Origin: CAZLLV01 sp964560325
GTDB lineage: Bacteria > Acidobacteriota > Thermoanaerobaculia > Multivoradales > DATKCC01
Reading direction: 5' to 3'
NCBI GenBank assembly: GCA_964560325.1
Contig: CAZLLV010000023.1
Span: 1 to 8,561, forward strand
DNA length: 8,561 nucleotides
The translations under genes and the position numbers were made by a program. Each line of letters begins with the position of its first letter. Within the stretch, counting starts at the first letter, position 1. The notes below the pieces were generated by a model, which saw only the letters and a program-made list of their open reading frames with translations, did not search any database and was not told the DNA's origin. Positions 1 to 6,756 of this stretch are shown piece after piece.

Positions 1-269
1 CGCACGCGCTGCGCGAGCTTGTCGTCGGGGAGCTCCTCGTCGCTCTTGAAACGCTTGATCGTCTCCTGGGTCAGACCGCGGGTGCGGTTGCTCACGTCGC
101 TCGCGGTCGCGCTCAGCTTGTCGCCGGCCACGTTGGCGCCGTGGCGCGCCTTGTCCTTGACCAGAGCGCGGCGGCGGCGACCCGAGCTCGGGTCGAGCAG
201 GTACATGAAGCCGGCGCCGAGGCCGGCGAACAGGGCGGCGGATGCGACCTTGAATGGGTTGACTCTCAT
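1..269 (-). CDS. Membrane-anchored BON-type protein, N-terminal part (runs off the left edge)
   Basis: An open frame begins at ATG 269 and runs out of the window after 89 codons. The start is supported by a strong ribosome binding site, GAGGAGAAG, five bases upstream. Residues about 6-25 form one hydrophobic, glycine-rich segment ending in the MYLLDPSSGRRRR motif, so the protein is probably anchored by a single N-terminal helix followed by a basic stop-transfer stretch. A hydrophilic, probably helical linker follows (residues about 35-75). The last visible residues, DDKLAQRVR, look like the opening of a BON domain, a small module found in envelope-associated proteins. The motif after the helix is typical of BON-domain and YtxH-like proteins of high-GC bacteria. 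The C-terminal part is not visible, so the BON assignment rests on these short motifs. The gene is divergent from moaA, with no evident functional link. Confidence 0.72.
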   Translation of the reverse strand, partial: MRVNPFKVASAALFAGLGAGFMYLLDPSSGRRRRALVKDKARHGANVAGDKLSATASDVSNRTRGLTQETIKRFKSDEELPDDKLAQRV

Positions 270-359
270 GATGACTTCTCCTCGATGTGCAATCGTTCGA
301 TGGCTGGTACGGTTTTCAATCGTGGAGCGCGTCGCCGGGGCCGGGTCGATGGTCGTGTG

Positions 360-379
360 GCCAGGCGGGGGCTCCTGGC
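360..379. repeat. Inverted repeat GCCAGG/CCTGGC
   Basis: Perfect 6-base arms GCCAGG (360-365) and CCTGGC (374-379) flank an 8-base loop in the divergent gap between the BON-type gene and moaA. It could be an operator or a leader hairpin of the moaA transcript, but such short GC-rich repeats also arise by chance in this base composition. Confidence 0.35.
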
Positions 380-398
380 GTAATAGGGTTGCAAGGCG

Positions 399-415
399 CG
401 TTCCGCGAAGGAACG
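399..415. repeat. Inverted repeat CGTTCC/GGAACG upstream of moaA
   Basis: Perfect 6-base arms CGTTCC (399-404) and GGAACG (410-415) flank a GCGAA loop, ending 27 bases before the moaA ATG. The position suits a small hairpin in the 5' leader or a regulator site. It has no run of T after it, so it is not a convincing terminator. I cannot match it to a known regulator or riboswitch. Confidence 0.4.
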
Positions 416-442
416 AGGCCGGTTGAGAGTTTTTCCTCCCCC

Positions 443-1513
443 ATGCCCCTCCCCGTCACAGCCCCCGAACGCCCGGCCCCTGAACGCCCGGCCCCTGACC
501 AACCGGCCAAGGTGCCGCGGGACCGCTTCGGCCGCCCGGTGCGCGATCTGCGCATCTCGGTCACCGATCGCTGCAACTTCCGGTGCCGCTACTGCATGCC
601 GCGCGAGGCGTTCGGCGAGGCGTTCGAGTTCCTGCCGCGGGCGGAGATCCTCGACTTCGACGAGGTGGCGCGCGTGGCGCGGATCTTCCGCCGCCTCGGG
701 GTGAGGAAGATCCGCCTGACCGGCGGCGAGCCGCTCCTGCGCCGCGACCTGCCGAAGCTGGTGGAAATGCTCGCTCCGACTGACGGGCATGAGATTGCGC
801 TCACCACCAACGGCTCGCTCCTCGCCGCCCACGCCCCCGCCCTCGCCGCCGCCGGCCTCGACCGGGTGACCGTCAGCCTCGACTCGCTCGACCCGGAGGT
901 CTTCGCGCGCATGAACGACACGCGGGTGCCGGTCGAGAAGGTGCTCGCCGGCATCGAGGCGGCGGCCGCGGCGGGGCTCGCGCCGGTCAAGATCAACGCG
1001 GTCGTCCGCCGCGGGGTCAACGACCACACTGTGCTCGGCCTGGCCCGCCACTTCCGCGGCACCGGCCACACCGTCCGCTTCATCGAGTTCATGGACGTCG
1101 GCACGATGAACGGCTGGCGCATGGAGGAGGTGGTCCCGGGGCGCGAGATCGTCGAGCGGATCGCCGCCGAGATGCCGCTCGACCCGGTCGAGCCCGCCTA
1201 CCCGGGCGAGGTCGCCCGGCGCTGGCGCTACCGCGACGGCGGCGGCGAGATCGGCGTCATCACCTCCGTCACCCGCTCCTTCTGCGGCGACTGCACCCGC
1301 GCCCGCCTCTCCGCCGAGGGCAAGCTCTACACCTGCCTCTTCGCCACCCGCGGCACCGACCTGCGCCAGCTCCTCCGCGACGGCGCGACCGACGAAGAGA
1401 TCGCGCAGGCGATCACCCAGGTCTGGCACGCCCGCGACGACCGCTACTCCGAAGTCCGCAGCGAACAGACCGCCGCGGCCCCGAAGATCGAGATGAGTTA
1501 CATCGGAGGCTGA
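443..1513 (+). CDS. moaA: GTP 3',8-cyclase MoaA, molybdenum cofactor biosynthesis
   Basis: This cytoplasmic radical-SAM enzyme converts GTP to 3',8-cyclo-7,8-dihydro-GTP, the first step of molybdopterin synthesis, together with MoaC. The 356-residue product has the N-terminal cluster motif C44-x3-C48-x2-C51, the SAM-binding GGEP motif at 94-97, the C-terminal GTP-side cluster cysteines C281, C284 and C298 (FCGDC then C13 further), and the conserved terminal Gly-Gly (355-356), which is functionally required in characterised MoaA. All key residues are present, so it should be active. The N-terminus is about 20 residues longer than in E. coli MoaA and is Pro/Ala-rich because of a 15-base tandem repeat. 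ATG 443 has no clear ribosome binding site, and GTG at 512 (333 residues) is a possible alternative start. No other moa or moe gene lies in the window. The last 16 bases overlap the convergent PDZ-protein gene. Confidence 0.97.
   Translation: MPLPVTAPERPAPERPAPDQPAKVPRDRFGRPVRDLRISVTDRCNFRCRYCMPREAFGEAFEFLPRAEILDFDEVARVARIFRRLGVRKIRLTGGEPLLRRDLPKLVEMLAPTDGHEIALTTNGSLLAAHAPALAAAGLDRVTVSLDSLDPEVFARMNDTRVPVEKVLAGIEAAAAAGLAPVKINAVVRRGVNDHTVLGLARHFRGTGHTVRFIEFMDVGTMNGWRMEEVVPGREIVERIAAEMPLDPVEPAYPGEVARRWRYRDGGGEIGVITSVTRSFCGDCTRARLSAEGKLYTCLFATRGTDLRQLLRDGATDEEIAQAITQVWHARDDRYSEVRSEQTAAAPKIEMSYIGG
467..496 (+). repeat. 15-base tandem repeat within the moaA 5' end
   Basis: Two perfect adjacent copies of GAACGCCCGGCCCCT (467-481 and 482-496) are followed by a decayed third copy. 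The unit is a multiple of three and in frame, giving ERPAP-ERPAP-DQPA at the start of MoaA, ahead of the catalytic domain. Confidence 0.85.
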
Positions 1514-2001
1514 GGGCTCTTAGGCTTCGGCCGGCTCTTCGAGAGCTCCTCGAGGTAGTAGGCACCGACGGCTTCGGCGATCGCCCGGGCTGGCATCTCC
1601 ACGGCGCGCAGGACGAGCCTCCGCCGCTCGCCGCCGCTTTCGATCTCCAACTCCACGCGTTCGCCCGGCCGGATCCCGTGCAGGAGCTCGCGCACCTGCT
1701 CCCGGGTCGGGCCACCCAGCGCGACCCCCTGGAACTCGATCACCCGGTCGCCACGTACGAGACCGGCTTGTGTGGCCGGGCCCTGGGGGTCGACGAACGC
1801 GACGACGAGGCCGGCGTCGCGGTCGTGGAGGTGGAGCCCGAGGCCGAGCCATCCTCGTGAGCCCAGGGTCTCGACGATGCGGGCCGTGCACGCGTCGCAC
1901 CGATCGCACGGGTCGTCGACCTCGGCACCGAGGCACGGCGAGGCGGTGAGCACAGAGACGAAAGTGAGGGTGACGAGCAGATATCGGATCGATCGGTTCA
2001 T
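1498..2001 (-). CDS. Secreted single-PDZ-domain protein with CxxCxxC motif
   Basis: The 167-residue product has a signal peptide (basic MNRSIR, a hydrophobic run to about residue 20, probable cleavage after CLGA at 26). The mature protein therefore begins with a short acidic segment holding C32, C35 and C38 in CxxCxxC spacing. Residues about 50-133 form a PDZ domain: a GWLGLGL carboxylate-loop-like start, a DPQGPATQAGLVRGDRVIEF core, and a final beta strand before a helix. PDZ domains bind protein C-termini or internal peptides. No protease domain is attached, so this is a stand-alone adaptor rather than an HtrA or Ctp protease. The tail is rich in Pro, Lys and Ser. The start at 2001 overlaps the stop of the upstream gene by ATGA, with GGAG about nine bases before it, which points to translational coupling. 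Its 3' end overlaps moaA by 16 bases. Partner and function are unknown. Confidence 0.85.
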   Translation of the reverse strand: MNRSIRYLLVTLTFVSVLTASPCLGAEVDDPCDRCDACTARIVETLGSRGWLGLGLHLHDRDAGLVVAFVDPQGPATQAGLVRGDRVIEFQGVALGGPTREQVRELLHGIRPGERVELEIESGGERRRLVLRAVEMPARAIAEAVGAYYLEELSKSRPKPKSPQPPM

Positions 2002-4295
2002 CGGGAGTTGTCTCCGTCTTCGGTGGTCTCTCTCGGTACGGTGAGGGTCATCGACGCTCCGGCCGCCAGGTAGCCCTCGGTACAGGCGCGGTCTCCGTCG
2101 GCAGGGAAGAAGCAGAGCGCGTAGGCCCCGGGCGCGAGATCGGGAAGGATGAGATCGCTCCCTTCGCGGCGCACTCCGCCCAGGAGCTGAGCGAAGGCGT
2201 CGACGGGCAGGACCAGGCCGCCAGCCACGAGCGCGGCTCGTCCGGGACCCTCCCGCGCCGGCTCGTCGGTGATGCGGAGCACACCTCCCATCTCGGGGAC
2301 GTCCAGGACGACGGGTGCACGACCACCGAGGCCGGTCACGTCGGCGAGTGTGACCGGGTAGCCGGGCGCCCGGACGACGGCGCGGAAACCGACACTCTCG
2401 GGCGTGAGCGCCACCTCGAAACGCCCGTCGGGACCGGTGATCACCCTCGGCATGTCGGCCGAGCCTGGCTGGGAGAGCGTGGGGAGGATCAGGATCTCGG
2501 CTCCGGCGACCGGTCCTCGAGCCGTGCGCACGATCCCCCGGACGACCAGATCCGAGCGCAGCACGAGCTCGACCGCCGGCCCCTCGGCTCCCTCTTCCAC
2601 CTGCACGGCGACGGCGGCGCTCCGCGCCGGTCCGGAGGTCGCCTCGACCGACAGGCTGGCGGGCTCGATGCCCACCAGCTCGAACGTGCCGTTCTCGGTC
2701 GTATAGGTCACCGCCTCCAGGCGACGTTCGGCCAGGTCGAAGAGGAGCACCGTCGCGTCGGGGACCGGATCGCCCTCGGCGTCCTCGACCGTTCCACGAA
2801 CGACCGTGTCGGGCAATTCGATACGGAGGTCGTCGGCCTCGCCTTTCCGCGACCGAACCTCGATCGGCTCGAGCCGCTGGACTCCCTCTCGACCGGCTCG
2901 AGCGACGTCGATCGGCCATTCGCCGTCTCTGGGGAGGAAGCCCTCGAAGCGCCCCAGTTCGTCGGTGACGATGCGGATGGAGGTCTTCCCGCTCCGGCCG
3001 CCGAAGAAGAGCGTGGCTTCGACCGGTTCGTCGCCCGCGACCAGCTCGCCACGCACCGCCACGCCTTCGGGCGAGAGCTCGAGCGAGTTGGGGCCGGGCA
3101 CGAGCGTGATCCGCCGCTCGATCCAGCGCGGCGAGCGATCGGTCGCGACGTGCAGGCGGTACTCGCCCGGATCGAGTCCGGTGGCGCTCCAGTACCCGTC
3201 CGGGTCGACCTCCGGGACGCTCGGGGGGATCAGCTCGATCCTGCCGTCCGGGAGCACCTTCAGCAGGTTGATCCTCCACGGCAGGCCGTCGGGCGCGGTG
3301 CCGGGCGCAAGGAAGAGCTCGAGGGTCGCGGGCCGGAGCAGTGCGATCGGTGCCGGGAGCGTCACGTCCTCGCCCACTGCGATGCGCAGATCTTCGAGCA
3401 GCGTCGGGCTCCACCCTTCGTGGGTGATCCGGAGGTCGAAGAGGCCCGGGGGAAGGCCGGTCACGGCGAAGCCGCCCCGTTCGCTCCGGCCGACGGAGCC
3501 GGCGAGCTCGAACCGCTGCTCCTGCGTCAGCGGCACGTCGCCGACTGCGCTCGGCGCGAGCCGGATCTCGGCCCCGTCCAGCGGAGCGTCGGTCTCCCCG
3601 TCCACCACGGCACCTTGAAGGCTCGACGGAGCCACCAGCTCGACCGTGCCCAGGCCGGTCTCCCGACCCTCCTCGAGGTCTCGCCCCCAGAACAGCACGG
3701 GTGCGCTTCCCTCCGGCTCGAGCCGGATGTCGACCGCACCCACGGGCAACGAGCATGCGAAGCGGCCGGTCGCCCGTACGGAGCAATCGGTGGTACCGAA
3801 GACCCCTTCGCGCGACACGCGGGACGCGCGACGCAAGAAGCGAGCGGTCAGCTTCGGCGCTGGCTCCTCGCCGGCGAGCGCGACTCGGCCGGTGACGGAG
3901 GTGGTCGGCACCGCCTCGAATCGAATCGTGCGGCTCGGCTCTCGGGTGTCCCAGCGCTCGACCGGCGCCCACCAGCCCGCGGCTTCGATGCGAAGCTCCC
4001 ACCGGCCGGCAGGCAGCTCCAACCTGGCCGGACCGGGTGCTTCGAACCGAAATCGTTCAGTCTGGGCGGAAGGCTCGGCGCCCGCATCGGTGCGGACGGC
4101 GGTCAGAGACAGGTCCTCGAGCGATCTCTCGGTCCCGGAGGTCTCCACGACGACCGTCACGGGGCTCGGCGTGGCGCAGAGCGCTACGACCGGCAAGAGC
4201 GCCGAAACCAGCGCCAGGAGCGCTCCACGGAGGGCAATCACGACGGCAGGGCCGCGCCTAAACGGCGATGTAATCGATGCAGACTCCCCACACAT
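1998..4295 (-). CDS. Large secreted protein of carboxypeptidase-regulatory-like beta-sandwich modules
   Basis: The 765-residue product has an N-terminal signal peptide whose hydrophobic core spans about 16-40 (cleavage near LCA-TPSP), then only predicted beta-rich modules. At least five modules begin with the V-x-G-x-V pattern typical of CarboxypepD_reg and related prealbumin-like sandwiches: about 132 (TSVTGRV), 225 (SLQGAVVDG), 412 (VAVRGEL), 498 (TVVRGTVEDAEGDPVPDATV) and 583 (LVVRGIVRTARGPVAGAEI). Each is followed by a G-x-F plus a strand such as NGTFELVGI or DGRFEVAL. The C-terminal region (about 670-755) looks like one more sandwich. I see no catalytic motif, sorting signal or transmembrane anchor. 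The ATG at 4295 overlaps the upstream gene by 38 bases and has a weak ribosome binding site. GTG at 4241 would give a shorter, conventional signal peptide and a 16-base gap, and is about equally likely. A role in adhesion, scaffolding or binding is an inference. Confidence 0.85.
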   Translation of the reverse strand: MCGESASITSPFRRGPAVVIALRGALLALVSALLPVVALCATPSPVTVVVETSGTERSLEDLSLTAVRTDAGAEPSAQTERFRFEAPGPARLELPAGRWELRIEAAGWWAPVERWDTREPSRTIRFEAVPTTSVTGRVALAGEEPAPKLTARFLRRASRVSREGVFGTTDCSVRATGRFACSLPVGAVDIRLEPEGSAPVLFWGRDLEEGRETGLGTVELVAPSSLQGAVVDGETDAPLDGAEIRLAPSAVGDVPLTQEQRFELAGSVGRSERGGFAVTGLPPGLFDLRITHEGWSPTLLEDLRIAVGEDVTLPAPIALLRPATLELFLAPGTAPDGLPWRINLLKVLPDGRIELIPPSVPEVDPDGYWSATGLDPGEYRLHVATDRSPRWIERRITLVPGPNSLELSPEGVAVRGELVAGDEPVEATLFFGGRSGKTSIRIVTDELGRFEGFLPRDGEWPIDVARAGREGVQRLEPIEVRSRKGEADDLRIELPDTVVRGTVEDAEGDPVPDATVLLFDLAERRLEAVTYTTENGTFELVGIEPASLSVEATSGPARSAAVAVQVEEGAEGPAVELVLRSDLVVRGIVRTARGPVAGAEILILPTLSQPGSADMPRVITGPDGRFEVALTPESVGFRAVVRAPGYPVTLADVTGLGGRAPVVLDVPEMGGVLRITDEPAREGPGRAALVAGGLVLPVDAFAQLLGGVRREGSDLILPDLAPGAYALCFFPADGDRACTEGYLAAGASMTLTVPRETTEDGDNSR

Positions 4296-4503
4296 GGCAC
4301 CGCTCGCCGTCGAAGTAGCAGTCGAAGTCGTCGCCGCTCTCGCTCGGGCCGCACCAGTAGAAGTACTCCTCCAGCCCGAGAGCTCCGCCCCCGATGTACC
4401 GCTCGTAGCAATCCCAACAGTAGGCGTCGGCGGGTACGGTAGCGCCGACGAGAGCCAGAGCGATCAAGATGAACAACGAGCTTCGCAAGACACGTGTGCG
4501 CAT
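4258..4503 (-). CDS. Small secreted six-cysteine protein
   Basis: The 81-residue product starts at ATG 4503, with a strong GGGGAGG ribosome binding site about five bases upstream; in-frame codons before it lack such a site. Residues 1-27 are a clear signal peptide (MRTRVLR, a hydrophobic core, probable cleavage at ADA-Y). The mature protein has only about 54 residues and six cysteines: C29, C32 (CxxC), C51, C62, C69 and C75. It is acidic and unusually aromatic (several Tyr and Trp). The even cysteine number and export suggest three disulfides, or a metal site using the CxxC. The chain ends YIAV. It is the first gene of a three-gene cluster; the next gene starts just before or just after its stop. 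By hand count 4261-4500 is about 62% GC, below neighbouring genes. I do not recognise a family. It could be a binding partner or secreted effector, but there is no direct evidence. Confidence 0.8.
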   Translation of the reverse strand: MRTRVLRSSLFILIALALVGATVPADAYCWDCYERYIGGGALGLEEYFYWCGPSESGDDFDCYFDGERCHVWGVCIDYIAV

Positions 4504-4565
4504 GCAGCCTCCCCGCTTCAGTATTTGGAGCCGATGCGTGAGCACCGGCGATCGTTCTTGCGTCG

Positions 4566-4594
4566 AGGCTAATGTTCGAGAGGGCGCGAGTCAA
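4566..4594 (-). promoter_or_regulatory. Candidate sigma-70-type promoter of the three-gene secreted cluster
   Basis: On the minus strand the -35 box TTGACT (4594-4589, five of six consensus bases) is separated by exactly 17 bases from the -10 box TAGCCT (4571-4566, of the TAnnnT form common in high-GC bacteria). It lies between the amidohydrolase stop and the ATG at 4503, giving a leader of roughly 55 bases. This would make the 4503-1498 cluster an independent transcription unit. Support is by pattern only. Confidence 0.5.
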
Positions 4595-4619
4595 CCGCCC
4601 GCGACCCGCGACCACGCCA

Positions 4620-6704
4620 TCACGGCCGGATGCTGACCGCTTCGTAGAGCTTCGCCGTTTCGTAGAGCGTGCCGTCTTTGATCGTCCACTCGACCTTGCG
4701 GATGTCGGAAATGTCTCGGGTCGGGTCGCCGTCGACGACGATCAGGTCGGCGAGCTTGCCGGGCACTACGGTGCCGAGGAGGCCGGCGCGGCCGGTGATC
4801 TCGGCGGCGCCGAGGGTGGCGATGCGCAGCACCTCGGCGGGTGGGATGCCGGCCTCGGCGTAGAGCTCGAGCTCGCGCTGGTAGGCGAAGCCGGCGAAGT
4901 CGTCGGTGCCGGCGACCAGCGGCACGCCCGCCTCGTAGAGCTTGCCGACCATCTCGATCATCCGCCGGTACGACTCCCGGTAGGTCGGGTCCATCCCCTC
5001 CGGCGGCTCGAGGCCGCCGCCCAGGAAGCCGCGCCGGACCTGCGGCGGCAAGCGGTCGGCGATCGGCGCGTAGGCCGGCGCCAGCGTCCCCGGACGGCCG
5101 AGGAACATCCCTTCGAAGGCGGTCTGGGTCGGATCGACGACGATGCCGCGATCGGCGAGCATCCCGACGAACGATTCGACCTCGGGCGAGTCGAGGTCGA
5201 CCGCGGCCGCCCGCGCCGCCACCTCGGTGAAGCGCGCCGGGGTGCGGGTGTCGATCTCTTCGTCCGGCCAGAGGTTGAGGAAGAGGAAGTTGGTGTGCTG
5301 GAGCTCGTCGAAGCCGAGCTCGACCGCTTCGGCGGCCGAGAGGCCCATCGGCACGTGGCCCGAGAGCTTCATCCCCCGCTCGTGCGCCGCGCGGGCGATC
5401 GGCGCCACCAGCTCCGGGTCGAGCGAGCTGTAGACCTTGATCTGCTCGTAGCCGAGATCGTCGTAACGCTCGATCCACTCGAGCGCCTCCGCCTCGGTCG
5501 AAACCAGCGCCTTGGTCGGGCCGGCGAACGGTCCGGGGCCGTCGAGGAAGCCGCCGAGGATCAGGCGTGGGCCGATTCCCCGCGGCTTCGACGGATCCGT
5601 CTCGTTCCACGCCTCGCGCAGGCCGGTCACCCGCTCGACGTCGTTCGCCAGATCGCGCACGCTGGTCACGCCGGCCGCCAGGTGCAGCACGCCATCGAGC
5701 TCCGAGACGTGGGTGTGCATGTCCCAGAGCCCGGGGAGCACGGTCTTGCCGCGGGCGTCGATCCGCCGCGCGCCGGCCGGCACCTCGACCTCGCCGTCGG
5801 GACCGACCGCGGTGATCCGGGTCCCTTCGACGACGACCGTGCGCCCCGGCGTCACCTCGCCGGTCTCCGGGTCGAAGAGCGCGGCGCCGGTCAGTGCGAT
5901 GCCCTCTTCCGGCCGTTCGCCCAGCCGCTCGGCGAGCGCGGCGGCCCAGGCGTCGGTCTCCCGCTCCTCGACCTCGCGCAGCGTCTCCGCCGCCGCCTGC
6001 CAGCCGGGCGGCAGCAGGCTGAACCAGCCGGAGACGGTGGCGAAGAAGGCGGCATCGCCTCCGGATCGATCGAGCCAGATCCCGATGGGTGACATGCCGA
6101 GGCCGGCGATCGACACCCGGGTGACCTCGCGCGTCTCGCTCCCGTCGTCGGAGCTGACGGTGACGCTCGTCCGGTCGTCGAGCACCGCCTCGCCCTCCGG
6201 CAGGAGCGCGATCCGGCCGTCCGGGTCGTCGAGGAGCGCCGCCGCGAGGAGCGCGATCTCGGGCGCGGCGGACTGCGTGCTCAGGTAGAAGGCGGGCCCC
6301 TCGACCCGAGTCGCGCCCGCCTCGCTCGGGCTCCGCCAGCGGGCCTCGCCCCCGGCCCAGCTCCCGTCGAGGGTGAAGCTCTCCTCGACCGGCGCCTTCA
6401 GGTAGTCGTGCCCTTCGGTCTCGATCGCGACCGGCACGCCCGCCTCGCCGAGCACCAGGCGGGTGTCGAGGTCGGGGCCGCGGCCGCGGTCGTTGAAGGT
6501 GAAGTGCCAGAGCTGGGCGTCGCCCTCGCGCCGCAGGGTCATAGAGCCGGCGTCGTTGCCCTGGATCTGGACGTTCCAGCGCGCGTCGGCCTCCGCGACC
6601 GGTGCGTCCGGAGCGGTCGACGGCGCGGGCGCGCCGCCGGCGCACGCGCCGAGGAGGCAGGAGGAGGTGAGGAGGGCGAAGAGGACGAGGCTCGAAGGTC
6701 GCAT
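4620..6704 (-). CDS. Lipoprotein amidohydrolase (imidazolonepropionase/prolidase-like) with long N-terminal domain
   Basis: The 694-residue product starts at ATG 6704 with an AGG-containing ribosome binding site. It carries a lipoprotein signal peptide with lipobox LGAC (C21), so it is probably membrane-anchored outside the cytoplasm. Residues about 40-260 are a beta-rich domain of unknown role with no metal motif. From about 268 comes a metal-dependent amidohydrolase: a small beta sandwich (GAALFDPETG, IDARGKTVLPG), then the TIM barrel with H330-x-H332 in DMHTH, K423 (IKVY, possible carboxylated lysine), H450 (SGHVP), H470 (ELQH) and D601 (AGTDD). The end of the barrel and the returning sandwich strands (LADLIVVDGDP) are complete. 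The metal ligands all appear present, so it is likely an active hydrolase. The family includes imidazolonepropionase and Xaa-Pro dipeptidase-like enzymes; the exact substrate cannot be read from sequence, though an extracytoplasmic peptide or amide is plausible. It follows the LysM gene after 52 bases. Confidence 0.92.
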   Translation of the reverse strand: MRPSSLVLFALLTSSCLLGACAGGAPAPSTAPDAPVAEADARWNVQIQGNDAGSMTLRREGDAQLWHFTFNDRGRGPDLDTRLVLGEAGVPVAIETEGHDYLKAPVEESFTLDGSWAGGEARWRSPSEAGATRVEGPAFYLSTQSAAPEIALLAAALLDDPDGRIALLPEGEAVLDDRTSVTVSSDDGSETREVTRVSIAGLGMSPIGIWLDRSGGDAAFFATVSGWFSLLPPGWQAAAETLREVEERETDAWAAALAERLGERPEEGIALTGAALFDPETGEVTPGRTVVVEGTRITAVGPDGEVEVPAGARRIDARGKTVLPGLWDMHTHVSELDGVLHLAAGVTSVRDLANDVERVTGLREAWNETDPSKPRGIGPRLILGGFLDGPGPFAGPTKALVSTEAEALEWIERYDDLGYEQIKVYSSLDPELVAPIARAAHERGMKLSGHVPMGLSAAEAVELGFDELQHTNFLFLNLWPDEEIDTRTPARFTEVAARAAAVDLDSPEVESFVGMLADRGIVVDPTQTAFEGMFLGRPGTLAPAYAPIADRLPPQVRRGFLGGGLEPPEGMDPTYRESYRRMIEMVGKLYEAGVPLVAGTDDFAGFAYQRELELYAEAGIPPAEVLRIATLGAAEITGRAGLLGTVVPGKLADLIVVDGDPTRDISDIRKVEWTIKDGTLYETAKLYEAVSIRP

Positions 6705-6756
6705 GGTGACCTGGAGTCTAACGCCGCTCCGGGTCTCCCCGCCCTGTCGCGGACGG

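Noticed and set aside
270..442. Molybdenum-cofactor riboswitch upstream of moaA
   Set aside because: Only two short unconnected stems are visible. I could not build the multi-stem Moco architecture by eye.
266..1429. A 387-residue minus-strand open frame across moaA
   Set aside because: It is a GC-rich antisense shadow of moaA, which has all its catalytic motifs on the plus strand.
1534..1546. Hairpin GCTCT-TCG-AGAGC as a terminator after moaA
   Set aside because: The stem is only five bases, has no T-run on either strand, and lies inside the PDZ coding region.
1921..2001. Lipoprotein lipobox around C23 of the PDZ protein
   Set aside because: The residues before the cysteine are A-S-P. Proline directly before the cysteine does not fit a lipobox, and CLGA gives a normal signal peptidase I site.
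2002..4002. A long open frame continuous with the PDZ protein, suggesting an 834-residue fusion
   Set aside because: The part before residue 668 is extremely Arg/Gly-rich with no domain. It lies out of frame over the beta-sandwich gene, which has a signal peptide and clear modules. The true start is the ATG at 2001.
4190..4295. Twin-arginine (Tat) signal in the beta-sandwich protein
   Set aside because: The FRRG segment lacks the S/T-R-R-x-F-L-K pattern, and it is absent if translation starts at GTG 4241.
4572..6092. A 506-residue plus-strand open frame opposite the amidohydrolase
   Set aside because: It is Arg/Gly/Ala/Val-rich with no recognisable motif, whereas the opposite strand encodes a complete amidohydrolase with metal ligands.
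6705..6756. Promoter directly before the amidohydrolase (TAGACT at 6720-6715)
   Set aside because: No -35-like box lies at usable spacing, and transcription would start almost at the ribosome binding site.
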